Under the pieces are notes generated by a model. That model saw only the letters and a program-made list of their open reading frames with translations, searched no databases and had not been told where the DNA came from. Shown here in pieces: positions 27,924 to 36,416 of a stretch of DNA of 64,000 nt (its first letter is position 1; each line of letters begins with the position of its first letter). Position numbers and translations under genes: made by a program. Where the stretch lies: NCBI GenBank assembly GCA_012729115.1, contig JAAYDR010000071.1, positions 1 to 64,000 on the forward strand. Direction: 5' to 3'. Source of the stretch: Clostridiales bacterium (GTDB lineage Bacteria > Bacillota > Clostridia > Christensenellales > Aristaeellaceae).

Positions 27924-28868
27924 TTACGCCTGCTCAATCAGCCGCTCAAAGTATATTTTCGCCAGGCGAATCTGATTCTCAATGTAATCGTTGTAACCCA
28001 ACACCTTGCCGCCCCGGAAGGGCATATGGCAGAACTCGAAGTTGATATACCCCTTGTATCCCTGTTGCTTCAGCGCGCGGATAAAGGCAGGGTAATTGGT
28101 CAGTACAGGCTGGATGTGGGGATCAAAGGATACCATGGAAATAGAGCCGTCCTCTGCCTCCACAAACTCGGCGTTGGCGTGAGAGAGCACCTGGAGATCG
28201 CCTACGTCGGCCACTGCCTTTTGGAGGTATTCATCGGACTGGGTCATTTCCGTCCAGCCGCAGCAGGGCGCATCCAGGCAGCACTTGAGCCAGGGGGAAT
28301 CAACCCAGTGGACGAAATCCAGCATATCCTGGTATGTGTCGATGATGGGGTGGTGATTTTGCAAAGCCAACACCACGCCGCTCTCCTTGGCCCAGCCCAC
28401 GCATTCCTTCAGGCATTCCACGACGCTCTGCCGGAGTTGGTAATCCATGGCCTCGTAGTAGGTATGGTTGCGGGCGGTCACTTCATAGTTGGCGATGCCC
28501 TCCCGCATGGTGATGCCGCGCCAGGCCGCAAACAGACGCAGTACAGGCGCGCCCAACTCGCGGGCAACGCGAATCTGCTCCCGCACCATCAGCAGCTCGT
28601 TTTCCAGATGCTCAGGAACGATGGAGGCAAAGTTGTTGTTGGCGGCCACCGCGCACATTTCAAGACCGCTCTTTTTTACATAGTCGCGGATTTGGGCGCA
28701 GCGCGCGCTGTCCAGGTCCAGGGGAGAGCCGTGAGGCCGCTTCAAATCCAGTTCAACGCCCTGATAGCCGTATTTTTTGGCGGTATCGACAAATTCCTCC
28801 ACCGTGAGGGCAGGTCGATCACGAAACCAGGTGCCGGAACAGGAAATGGAATACAGACCGATTTTCAT
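27924..28868 (-). CDS. Sugar phosphate isomerase/epimerase (AP endonuclease 2-like TIM barrel)
   Basis: A 314-residue xylose-isomerase-like TIM barrel. Likely metal ligands sit in the usual positions: the LALQNHHPI block, Asp in CLDAPCCGW, His in LSHANAEF and Glu in INFEFCHMP. It has the length of hydroxypyruvate isomerase/tagatose epimerase/inosose dehydratase relatives, and the reaction cannot be told apart from sequence alone. AAAGGAGG lies nine bases before the ATG. It is upstream of, and co-oriented with, the sugar importer operon, with a 172-bp gap that may contain a promoter. Confidence 0.85.
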   Translation of the reverse strand: MKIGLYSISCSGTWFRDRPALTVEEFVDTAKKYGYQGVELDLKRPHGSPLDLDSARCAQIRDYVKKSGLEMCAVAANNNFASIVPEHLENELLMVREQIRVARELGAPVLRLFAAWRGITMREGIANYEVTARNHTYYEAMDYQLRQSVVECLKECVGWAKESGVVLALQNHHPIIDTYQDMLDFVHWVDSPWLKCCLDAPCCGWTEMTQSDEYLQKAVADVGDLQVLSHANAEFVEAEDGSISMVSFDPHIQPVLTNYPAFIRALKQQGYKGYINFEFCHMPFRGGKVLGYNDYIENQIRLAKIYFERLIEQA

Positions 28869-28907
28869 ATGATGATTCCTCCTTTGTAAAATGGGAAAGT
28901 ACCCTGA

Positions 28908-30326
28908 CTACCAGTTCTCCTCCACAGGTTGCCCGGTGATTAAATGCTCGCACCCCTCCCAAACACGATCGATAAACTGATCCTTCATGGCAAACTCACC
29001 GATGCCGTTTACAAATACATTGGCCCTGCGTACCCCGCCGGGATAGAGGGACAGCACGTCGGTAGCCTTGCCGGGATCCGTGTATTCATAGGTGATGGTA
29101 AGCAGATTGCCCGATGCCGGTTCCTGCTGCCTGCCCAGATAAACGCCGTCATGAGCCGCGCTGGTAAGCAGTCGGAACAGGGAACGGAACAACTGCACAT
29201 CCAGCTTCGTCCCTTCATAGGTAATGACAGGGTTTTTCCTGTCGGTCTGGTCCACTTCAAAACGGTACTGCCTTCCATCCCCCTTAACAGTAACGGAGGA
29301 CACGTCCATGAGCATCGGCGTGAGAAACCAGCGCAGCAATAGCCGGTCATAGCGGATGTCCATGAAGGGCTGCCGTCCGATGCGGTAGACCACGCTGCTT
29401 CCCGCTCTGGTGGCATAAAAGTCGTCCTCTCCCAGGCGGGTTACAAGCAGCACAACATGCTCCGGCTGAGTGTCCAGACCATTTACCATGTCGCATTCAA
29501 CCTTCATCCAGGGCTTGTTAAAACCCAGTTGGGAGATTTCCTCCTCGCTCAGGTTATAGCCTGCGATTTCCCTGGACGGAATGCCAAAGAGGGAGCCCAG
29601 CACTTCCACCCCATAGGTCTGGTCCAGTTGGTATACTCCCGTGCTGCGCACCAGATGAGTGGCTGTACCAAAGGACAGCGCCGCCAGGCGGGTTTCTTCA
29701 TCCCCGCCCGAGGTGGCCTGGATGGTCACCGGCTCCTCCAGGGGTCCGCCGGTAAAGGTGATGTCCCGGATGGCAGACAGAGGGCTGGACAGGGCCAGGG
29801 CCGGGGTCACAAGCCTGGTGATCATCTGGGTCTTGGAGCGCAGAAAGGGTTCGGCCAGGCTCTTTTCCATCAGGTATACGCCTGGAAATCCCTCCACAGC
29901 CACATAGTAATTCCCGGAGATCTTCTCCTGGTCCCCAAGGGTCAGGCGCAGGGTCTTTTCACTGAAAAACACAAGGTCCACGGTAGAGGAAGGAGTCTGA
30001 AGGCCATACCGGGCAAGGGGCGCGTCAGCAACCTGCCGCAGGGCTTTCAGCTGCCCGCAATTGGTCATAAAGGCAATAAAGGCATCCAAATCCACGATGG
30101 TGCCCGGGATATCGTCCAGCACATAGCCGTCGTCCTGGTAATAGAAGGAATAGGTCCCCGTGGCGTTTTCCACCGTCACTGAGGCGATGTCCACAGGCTC
30201 CATATCGGTAAACAGGATTTCCTGGGTTTCCCGGGGCGCAGGCGAGAGCAGCAGCATTCCGTAAACTGCCGCCAGGGCGAGAACCACCGCACCTGTTATC
30301 AGCACAGTCCGCATCAAGGTTTTCAT
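28908..30326 (-). CDS. DUF4340 membrane-anchored protein of a Gld-like ABC system
   Basis: A 472-residue protein with one N-terminal transmembrane helix (~residues 8-28) and a long extracytoplasmic beta-rich region containing the repeated DUF4340 pattern (IASVTVENATGTYSFYYQD near residue 50). The start at 30326 has GGAGG eight bases upstream and overlaps the preceding gene's stop by one base. Such proteins are consistently encoded after GldG-like genes and are probably part of an ABC transporter complex facing outward. Exact role unknown. Confidence 0.8.
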   Translation of the reverse strand: MKTLMRTVLITGAVVLALAAVYGMLLLSPAPRETQEILFTDMEPVDIASVTVENATGTYSFYYQDDGYVLDDIPGTIVDLDAFIAFMTNCGQLKALRQVADAPLARYGLQTPSSTVDLVFFSEKTLRLTLGDQEKISGNYYVAVEGFPGVYLMEKSLAEPFLRSKTQMITRLVTPALALSSPLSAIRDITFTGGPLEEPVTIQATSGGDEETRLAALSFGTATHLVRSTGVYQLDQTYGVEVLGSLFGIPSREIAGYNLSEEEISQLGFNKPWMKVECDMVNGLDTQPEHVVLLVTRLGEDDFYATRAGSSVVYRIGRQPFMDIRYDRLLLRWFLTPMLMDVSSVTVKGDGRQYRFEVDQTDRKNPVITYEGTKLDVQLFRSLFRLLTSAAHDGVYLGRQQEPASGNLLTITYEYTDPGKATDVLSLYPGGVRRANVFVNGIGEFAMKDQFIDRVWEGCEHLITGQPVEENW

Positions 30327-31780
30327 TACCGATACCTCCGCACCAGCCATACCACCACACCGGTGGCCAGAATCAGCAGGGGCAGCAGACCCGCCAGCAG
30401 CGCCCCCAAAGTGGAGGCCTGGGCGCTGGTGATGCCCAGGACCTTCCCGGACAGGGATTTTGGCTCAATGCTGATTTGGGCTTCCTGGCCCAGCAGATCC
30501 CCCAGGAGGAGAAGCAGGTATTCGCTATCCGTCAGGGAGGTGTTTTGCAAGGCGATGGAATCAAAGATCCCCGCGGAGGCGGACACAATCACACAGGAGC
30601 GCAGCGATGCGCCACCTGTCCCTTTCGCATTGTAGCTGCACAGCGCCAGGGCGGGCAGAGGACCCTTCACTGTGGTCTGATCTGCAGAAAAATCCGCCCC
30701 CGCGTTTGCCGGACGCACGCCGCTGGTTTCGCCAAAAGAAAGCAAGGTTTCCGTGTAATAGCCGTCCTTGGAGCGGAACAGCAGCTGCATGGGCCGGGAA
30801 AGGGGCATCAGGAAAGGGGTATTGGGGTCACGAAGCATGCGCCTGTACCGCTCGTCCGCATAATCGGCCATGGGGTAGAAGGGCTGATACTGGTACGTGC
30901 GTTCAGACCTGGTTTCAAACACGGCCCCGGTGCCAAAGGAAACGCCCCATTCCGACAGGAAGGCGTCCAGGTTGGGGAGGACTCCCTGGGAAGCGCTGGC
31001 AGCATAGAACAGGGTTTTACCGAACTGCCCCCCGTTGAACAGGAAGGATTCCAGCTTGCGCAGCGCGTCCTCCGACAGGTCGGTGGCAGGGGCAAACAGC
31101 AAGGCCCCGTCGTATCCGTCCAGCGATTCGGTGGTCAGGTTCACTGGGGCCACCTGATAGTTGTTGTCTGCCAGCAGCGCGGTGAAGAGCTTGGATTCCA
31201 CCACGCCGTTTCCGGTCAGCACCGCCACACGCACCAGACGGTCGCTGGTAACGTTCAATAGGGCGGAGGTAAGCGCTTCTTCCGCCCGGGAGGAGGCAAT
31301 GGTCAGTTTGCCGTCAGCGGTGTACTGGTAGTGAAAGAGGTTTTGGGCCGCGATCTGTTTTACCCTCTGGCCGCAGCGTACGATCACATCGCCGCTTGAC
31401 AGGGTCAGATCGGCAAATCCCGCCGCGAAAGAGGGGTTGGATGCATAGTCCACAAAGGTCAGGGATACCGTTTCACCATGGCGGGGGTATTGCTGGATGA
31501 TCCGTTTCGCCTGGTTCAGGTAATTGGAGCCGCCAAAGGCATCCTCCGTGGAGAGCACGAAGATTTCTACAGGCTGCTTAAGGTCTTGAAGCAGCGCCTT
31601 GGTATCCTCCCCGATCTCATAGGCTGCATTCTCGGTCAAATCTACGGACAGGGAATACCGGTCGGTAAGGAGCATGGCAATGCCGTTCAGCAGAAAAACA
31701 CCGGCAATCAGCAGTACAACCAGCAATGTAAAAACCAGATTCACCTTGAGGGATTGTTTGAGGCGGTTCATACTTTTCAT
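30326..31780 (-). CDS. GldG-like ABC transporter auxiliary protein
   Basis: A 484-residue protein with an N-terminal transmembrane helix (~18-40), a large external domain resembling GldG (ABC_transp_aux), containing an EIFVLSTEDAF-type strand and later a VRVAVLTGNG block, and a C-terminal transmembrane helix (~455-475) followed by a short basic tail (VRRYR). The ATG at 31780 lies eight bases after AGGAGG; a GTG one codon earlier is possible. It follows the permease gene by about 12 bp. In Bacteroidetes the relatives are needed for gliding; in Firmicutes the role is unknown. Confidence 0.82.
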   Translation of the reverse strand: MKSMNRLKQSLKVNLVFTLLVVLLIAGVFLLNGIAMLLTDRYSLSVDLTENAAYEIGEDTKALLQDLKQPVEIFVLSTEDAFGGSNYLNQAKRIIQQYPRHGETVSLTFVDYASNPSFAAGFADLTLSSGDVIVRCGQRVKQIAAQNLFHYQYTADGKLTIASSRAEEALTSALLNVTSDRLVRVAVLTGNGVVESKLFTALLADNNYQVAPVNLTTESLDGYDGALLFAPATDLSEDALRKLESFLFNGGQFGKTLFYAASASQGVLPNLDAFLSEWGVSFGTGAVFETRSERTYQYQPFYPMADYADERYRRMLRDPNTPFLMPLSRPMQLLFRSKDGYYTETLLSFGETSGVRPANAGADFSADQTTVKGPLPALALCSYNAKGTGGASLRSCVIVSASAGIFDSIALQNTSLTDSEYLLLLLGDLLGQEAQISIEPKSLSGKVLGITSAQASTLGALLAGLLPLLILATGVVVWLVRRYR

Positions 31781-31792
31781 CACGTAGCCCTC

Positions 31793-32497
31793 CTACGACC
31801 AGCGGCGGCGCTCCAGGGCGACCACCGTGAGGGCCAGAAACAGCCCGGAAATACTGAGAAAAAAGCAGACGGACGCGGCGTCCACGATGCCCAGAGTAAA
31901 GCCGTGGTACCGGTCGTTGAAGGAAATCTGGACAAAGAAAACCCGAAGCAGAGGGCTTTGCACCACATAGGTCAGGGCATCCATCAGGGTGAGGAACAGG
32001 CTGACCCCAAAGCCGCCCACAGCGGCCATCACCTGGCTCTCCGTAAAGGCGGAGATCAGCAGGCAGATTGCGATGAGGGCCGCGCCCAGGAGAAAGAGGC
32101 CTATGAAATTGCCAATCACCATGGGCCAGTCCGGCTGGGAATACACCTCAAGCACTGCTGCCATCACCAGGGTGCCGGAGATGGACAGCAGATAGATAAG
32201 CAGGGCTGCCGCATATTTGCTCAGCACGATGCCCAGGCGGGATATGGGGGCGGTCAGCAGTGTCTGCTCGGTCTTTGCGCGCCGCTCTTCGCTGAGCAGC
32301 CGCATGGTAAGCACAGGCACCAAAAACATCGCCACAGAAAACAGCATGGCAAACAGGGTGGAGGTATCCGTGGTATTGCCGTACACATTATAGGTAAAAA
32401 AATAGTAAGCGGTAAAGAAGTACATCACCGCAATGATGACATACCCCAGCGGCGTCAGAAAATAGGCGCGAAGCTCTCGCCTCAGCATGGCTCTCAC
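31793..32497 (-). CDS. ABC-2 type permease, GldF-like
   Basis: A 234-residue permease with about six transmembrane helices. It starts with LRRELRAYFLTPLGYVI, the typical cytoplasmic lead-in of ABC-2/GldF proteins, and has the LLSEERRAKTEQTLLTAPIS coupling-loop segment. I chose the GTG at 32497 because AAGGAGG lies seven bases upstream and GTGA overlaps the ATPase stop; the open frame extends much further upstream but only as a shadow of the ATPase gene. It forms the channel of the ATPase-permease-GldG-DUF4340 group. Confidence 0.87.
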   Translation of the reverse strand: MRAMLRRELRAYFLTPLGYVIIAVMYFFTAYYFFTYNVYGNTTDTSTLFAMLFSVAMFLVPVLTMRLLSEERRAKTEQTLLTAPISRLGIVLSKYAAALLIYLLSISGTLVMAAVLEVYSQPDWPMVIGNFIGLFLLGAALIAICLLISAFTESQVMAAVGGFGVSLFLTLMDALTYVVQSPLLRVFFVQISFNDRYHGFTLGIVDAASVCFFLSISGLFLALTVVALERRRWS

Positions 32498-33453
32498 AGC
32501 GTACCCTCCTTTTGCGGGTTGTCCACCTCCAGGCTGAGGAAGGCCTCCTCCAGGGAGACATCGCTGCCTTGCATGGAGAGAAGGGGAAGGCTCGCCGCTG
32601 CCAGCGCGCGAAAAACAGGTACCCGGATATCTTCGCCCGATGTGCTTTCCAGCACATAGTCCCAGGCTCCAGGTTCCTGCTGCCCCAGGACGTCCACCCG
32701 ACCGATCTGGGAAATCCGGCCCAGGATGGGCGCAATTTCCTCCATGCTGCCCTGTATGCGCACTCGCACCCGGTTGCCCCAAGCCAGGCGTCCGATCATT
32801 TCTTCCATGGGGCAATCGGCAATCACGCGGCCTTTTTTCAACATGATGATCCGGTTGCACACCGCCTGGATCTCCGTCAGGATATGGGAGGAAACGATCA
32901 CCGTGCTGCGTCTGCCCGCGTCCTTGATGAGCTGACGGATCTCGATGATCTGCGAGGGATCCAGCCCCACGGTGGGTTCGTCCAGAATGATCACCTTGGG
33001 ATGGCCCACCAGGGCCTGAGCAAAGCCCAGCCGCTGGCGGTAGCCCTTGGAGAGGTTGCGGATCATTCTTCCCTGCATGCCGGAAAGGCCCACCATCTCG
33101 CAAAGTTCTCCAATGTGCCGGGCGCGGTTGTCCCCAACTCCCTTGAGTCCGCAAATAAAGTCCAGATGCTCCCGGACCTTCATTTCGGGATAAAAGGCGG
33201 GCTGCTCCGGCAGATAGCCGATCAGAGCTTTGGCCTGCCGGGGGTTTTTTGCGATATCATAACCGCCGATGATGGCATTTCCGCCGGTAGCGGAGATACA
33301 GCCGGTGAGAATGTTCATGGTGGTTGATTTTCCTGCGCCGTTGAGGCCCAGCAAACCCACCACCTGGCCTTCCTCAATTACAAAGCTGGCATGATCCAGC
33401 GCCAGCTTATCGCCGTATTGCTTGGTCAGTTCCTTGGCAACAATCAGAGTCAA
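32494..33453 (-). CDS. ABC transporter ATP-binding protein, GldA/CcmA type
   Basis: A ~319-residue ABC ATPase. Walker A GLNGAGKST lies near residue 40, the signature LSKGYRQRLGFAQALVG and Walker B VIILDEPTVGLDPSQI follow, and a C-terminal ~90-residue domain of the GldA/DrrA type completes it. The start is uncertain. A TTG at 33453 is given; a GTG at 33456 is the alternative, and the frame stays open further upstream with no good ribosome-binding site. It lies 41 bp behind the DeoR gene and leads the four-gene Gld-like group. Confidence 0.88.
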   Translation of the reverse strand: MTLIVAKELTKQYGDKLALDHASFVIEEGQVVGLLGLNGAGKSTTMNILTGCISATGGNAIIGGYDIAKNPRQAKALIGYLPEQPAFYPEMKVREHLDFICGLKGVGDNRARHIGELCEMVGLSGMQGRMIRNLSKGYRQRLGFAQALVGHPKVIILDEPTVGLDPSQIIEIRQLIKDAGRRSTVIVSSHILTEIQAVCNRIIMLKKGRVIADCPMEEMIGRLAWGNRVRVRIQGSMEEIAPILGRISQIGRVDVLGQQEPGAWDYVLESTSGEDIRVPVFRALAAASLPLLSMQGSDVSLEEAFLSLEVDNPQKEGTL

Positions 33454-33494
33454 CACCTCTTTGGAAAGCTTCGTCCCGCGATAAGACGAAGAAT

Positions 33495-34235
33495 CTATAC
33501 ATACTCGATCCGCTGGTCTGGCGTGGTTTCGCACCCCCGGTCGCACAAAATCAGATCAAAATCGTCCAGGGAAGTAAATTTAACAAAGGAAGGCTTTTGA
33601 AACTTGCTGCTGTCCAGCAGGAGATAGTGCCTGTCGCTGTTTGCCAGTGCTATTTTTTTCATCTGGAGGCTGTCGATATTGGTCACAAAGCTCATGTTCT
33701 GCTCCAGCACCACGCCCGTGCAGCCGAAAAAGGCGGTGTCAAAGTGATACCGCTGGAGCTGTTCCTGGGCTTCGGGGCCCACATTCATCACATAGTGGGG
33801 CAAATAGTGGCCGCCGATCATATGGATGGTGGCCACGGAGTTGACCAGGTTTCGGGGCACAAGCTGGTTGTAGGTCACGATGGTGATATTCATTGTGCTC
33901 AGGAATTCCATCATGCAGGCAACGCTGGTGCCTCCGTCCAGGAAGATACACTCCCCGGGGCGTACCAGTTCTGAGGCCCTTTTTGCCACCAGGCGCTTGA
34001 CGCTGGAGTTGAGGGTGCTCTTTTGCTCCATGGTCATTTCCACGCTGTCCAGATAATCCCCCAGTGCGGCGCCGCCGGGGATCCTTTTCAGCTTTCCGGC
34101 AATCTCCAGCTTCTCAAGGTCCCTGCGCACGGTGATTTCGGAGGCGTCCAGCTCCGCCGTAATATCCTTGAGGCTGATGATGCTTTTTTCTTTCAGTAGC
34201 TTCATTATGAGCATTCTGCGTTCAGTGGCTAGCAT
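33495..34235 (-). CDS. DeoR-family transcriptional regulator
   Basis: A 246-residue DeoR-type regulator. The N-terminal helix-turn-helix (SLKDITAELDASEITVRRDLEKLE) is followed by the DeoRC sensor domain with FLDGGTSVACM, IVTYNQLVPRNL and FFGCTGV blocks that bind a phosphorylated sugar. The start at 34235 has GGGAG eight bases upstream. It is divergent from the Gfo/Idh/MocA oxidoreductase across ~150 bp and upstream of the Gld-like ABC genes. By analogy it probably represses sugar genes nearby, perhaps including the importer or the oxidoreductase. Confidence 0.88.
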   Translation of the reverse strand: MLATERRMLIMKLLKEKSIISLKDITAELDASEITVRRDLEKLEIAGKLKRIPGGAALGDYLDSVEMTMEQKSTLNSSVKRLVAKRASELVRPGECIFLDGGTSVACMMEFLSTMNITIVTYNQLVPRNLVNSVATIHMIGGHYLPHYVMNVGPEAQEQLQRYHFDTAFFGCTGVVLEQNMSFVTNIDSLQMKKIALANSDRHYLLLDSSKFQKPSFVKFTSLDDFDLILCDRGCETTPDQRIEYV

Positions 34236-34319
34236 TATACCGACTCCCATTATATCATTTTGGAACAACATGGGCTACATCCAGCCATACAGCCTCTCTT
34301 GGGCTTTTCCCGTTACCGG

Positions 34320-34348
34320 TTGCGTTTTACCTTTTCATATTGTATCAT
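34320..34348 (+). promoter_or_regulatory. Predicted promoter of the Gfo/Idh/MocA gene
   Basis: TTGCGT at 34320-34325, 17-bp spacer, TATCAT at 34343-34348, about 38 bp before the start codon and within the intergenic region shared with the divergent DeoR gene. Confidence 0.45.
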
Positions 34349-34386
34349 AAAGTCAAATAATCAATCAACAGGAAAGGGGATTTATT

Positions 34387-35463
34387 ATGAATAAACTCAA
34401 GGTTGCGCTGCTGGGCACGGGTTTCATCGCCAACATTCACCTCGAGAGCTACGCCCGCTTCGTACCCACCGTGGAGATTGTGGCGATTTATGGCCGCCAT
34501 GGGGAGAATGCCCGGAGGATGGCCGAGCAGCACCACATTCCCGCCTGGTATGAGGACATCGAAAAGCTGCTCAATGAGCAGGAGGTAGACATGGTGGACA
34601 TCTGCCTGCCCAACCACCTCCATCACGACGCCTGCATGAAGGCCGCCAGGCATAATAAACATATCGTGATTGAAAAACCGCTGGCCATGGCCCTGGAGGA
34701 AGCGGACGAGATGATCGCCGAATGCAAAAAGCGCAATCTGAAACTGATGTATGCAGAGGAGCTTTGCTTTGCGCCCAAGTATGAGCGGGTGCGGGCCCTG
34801 GTGGAAAAAGGCGCGGTGGGACAAGTTTACATGCTTAAGCAGGCCGAAAAGCACAGCGGCCCCCACAGCCCCTGGTTTTACAAAAAGGAAACGGCAGGGG
34901 GCGGCGTGATGATGGACATGGGCTGTCATGCGCTGGCCTGGTTCCGCTGGATGACAAAAAACAGCCCCGTGAAATCCGTGTATGCCCATATGAAAACCGT
35001 GCTCCATGATACGGACTGCGATGACAACACCGTGACCATCGTGGAGTTTGAAAACGGGGTGACGGGTGTTGCCGAGGACAGCTGGGCGCGGCATGGGGGA
35101 ATGGACGACCGCATCGAGGTGTACGGTACCCAGGGCGTTTCCTATGCAGACCTCTTTCAGGGGAACTCCGCCCTGACCTACAGCACCCAGGGTTATGACT
35201 ATGCCGCGGAAAAGGCCGGCACTACCCTGGGCTGGACGTTTACCATGTACGAGGAGGCCTTTAACCAGGGTTATCCCCAGGAGCTGGCGCATTTTGCCGA
35301 TTGTGTGCTGCATGACAAACAACCTCTGGTAACGGCGGAGGATGGGCGCGCCGTGCTGGAGATGATCTATGCGGCCTATGAGAGCGCCAGGACAGGCCAA
35401 AAGGTAAAGCTGCCCTTTAGCGCGAAGGTGAAGTATCCCATCGAGCTCTGGCTCAAGGATTGA
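34387..35463 (+). CDS. Gfo/Idh/MocA-family NAD(P)-dependent oxidoreductase
   Basis: A 358-residue sugar or inositol dehydrogenase-like protein. The N-terminal Rossmann fold opens with LGTGFIANIHLESY, the family's catalytic lysine lies in the HIVIEKPLAMA block near residue 100, and GGGVMMDMGCHALAW in the C-terminal domain carries the usual histidine. AGGAAAGGGG lies before the ATG. It is divergently transcribed from a DeoR regulator, which suggests induction by a sugar; the substrate is unknown. It may work with the TIM-barrel isomerase gene 5.5 kb away, a pair often used in inositol or keto-sugar metabolism. Confidence 0.88.
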   Translation: MNKLKVALLGTGFIANIHLESYARFVPTVEIVAIYGRHGENARRMAEQHHIPAWYEDIEKLLNEQEVDMVDICLPNHLHHDACMKAARHNKHIVIEKPLAMALEEADEMIAECKKRNLKLMYAEELCFAPKYERVRALVEKGAVGQVYMLKQAEKHSGPHSPWFYKKETAGGGVMMDMGCHALAWFRWMTKNSPVKSVYAHMKTVLHDTDCDDNTVTIVEFENGVTGVAEDSWARHGGMDDRIEVYGTQGVSYADLFQGNSALTYSTQGYDYAAEKAGTTLGWTFTMYEEAFNQGYPQELAHFADCVLHDKQPLVTAEDGRAVLEMIYAAYESARTGQKVKLPFSAKVKYPIELWLKD

Positions 35464-35468
35464 TAAGG

Positions 35469-35514
35469 CAAAAAAGCAGCGCGGCGGAAAACGTTCCACC
35501 GCGCTGCTTTTTTG
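35469..35514. terminator. Strong bidirectional Rho-independent terminator
   Basis: AAAAAAGCAGCGCGG pairs with CCGCGCTGCTTTTTT (outer arms 35469-35483 and ~35499-35513). The A-run on one side and T-run on the other let it stop both the oxidoreductase transcript and the leftward hydrogenase operon. Confidence 0.9.
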
Positions 35515-35575
35515 TTTGATCGCAGAATGATGGGCCGTGCCCTCCAATGCCGGTTGTCTCCTGTCCCTACGCTGC

Positions 35576-36067
35576 TCACTTTTCCAGAAAGAGTTTCTGG
35601 AGCATGCCGCACAGATGATCCACAGCCTGGGTCATCTCCTGGGAGACGGGGCCGTCAAACAGAAGGCTCTTGTACTGGAGCCCCAGCAGGATCACATCGG
35701 TGCCGGTTTCGTGGATGAGGTAGTTGATCATCACCTTTACCGGGAGCATGTGGGAGCAAAAGGTGGGGCCGCCCACCTTCTCCGGGGGGATTTCCACCAC
35801 AGAGCCGGGGGCCAGGCCGACATCGCATGCGTCCACCACAATCAGCAGATCGGGCTGGAACGATTTGATCTTGCCGGTGAAGTTTTCCGGCGCGGTTTCA
35901 CCGCCGCACAGCAGCAGGTCAGGGCAAGAGGGGAGGCTTTCCTCCAGCTTTTGGATCACCAGCATGCCCGCGCCGTCATCGGAACGCAGGGGAGAGCCCA
36001 CGCCCAGCACGGTGATTCGCCGGGCGTTGTCCAGCTTGGTTTTCAGCAGATTTTCTATGTAACGCAC
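35576..36067 (-). CDS. hycI: [NiFe] hydrogenase maturation endopeptidase (HycI/HybD family)
   Basis: A 163-residue M52-type protease. The N-terminal VLGVGSPLRSDDGAG block holds the conserved Asp/Glu Ni ligand region, and the VVDACDVGLAPGSV block contains the second Asp; His at HMLPVKV is the probable third ligand. It removes the C-terminal extension of the large subunit after Ni insertion. I chose the GTG at 36067, seven bases after GGGAG and one base after the upstream stop. It is the last gene of the hydrogenase operon, which supports the view that the complex is a true Ni-containing hydrogenase. Confidence 0.88.
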   Translation of the reverse strand: MRYIENLLKTKLDNARRITVLGVGSPLRSDDGAGMLVIQKLEESLPSCPDLLLCGGETAPENFTGKIKSFQPDLLIVVDACDVGLAPGSVVEIPPEKVGGPTFCSHMLPVKVMINYLIHETGTDVILLGLQYKSLLFDGPVSQEMTQAVDHLCGMLQKLFLEK

Positions 36068-36068
36068 T

Positions 36069-36416
36069 TCAGATCTCCCAGTCCAGGGAGGACTTGTCGG
36101 AGCAGGCCAGTTCAAAGTTGTTGGTGTTTTCCAGAGCGTCCTTGTTGCATGACTCCACGCATTGGCCGCAGAAGATGCACTTGTCCATGTGCACAATGGC
36201 CTTGAACTCCTTATCGGCCACCTTTTCAATGGTGATGGCCTGGGCAGGGCATACCCGCGTGCAGAGTTTGCAGCCCACGCAGCGCTCCTTGTTAAATTTC
36301 AGGGCGCCCCGGAAACGGTCCGACACCGGAGTCTTCACCTGGGGATAGAGCACGGTGTCGGTCTTTTTCCCCAGCATAGCCAGCAAGTCGGGCGCAATTT
36401 TACCAAAGAATTTCAT
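36069..36416 (-). CDS. Hydrogenase 2[4Fe-4S] subunit (NuoI/EchF-like)
   Basis: A 115-residue ferredoxin-type subunit with two cluster motifs, [12 protein letters not shown] at about residues 46-57 and [12 protein letters not shown] at about 80-91. These correspond to clusters N6a and N6b of complex I and carry electrons from reduced ferredoxin to the small subunit. The first motif is the classical CxxCxxCxxxCP. The ATG at 36416 overlaps the stop of the NuoH-like gene (ATGA). Short N-terminal and C-terminal regions contain no further domains. Confidence 0.92.
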   Translation of the reverse strand: MKFFGKIAPDLLAMLGKKTDTVLYPQVKTPVSDRFRGALKFNKERCVGCKLCTRVCPAQAITIEKVADKEFKAIVHMDKCIFCGQCVESCNKDALENTNNFELACSDKSSLDWEI

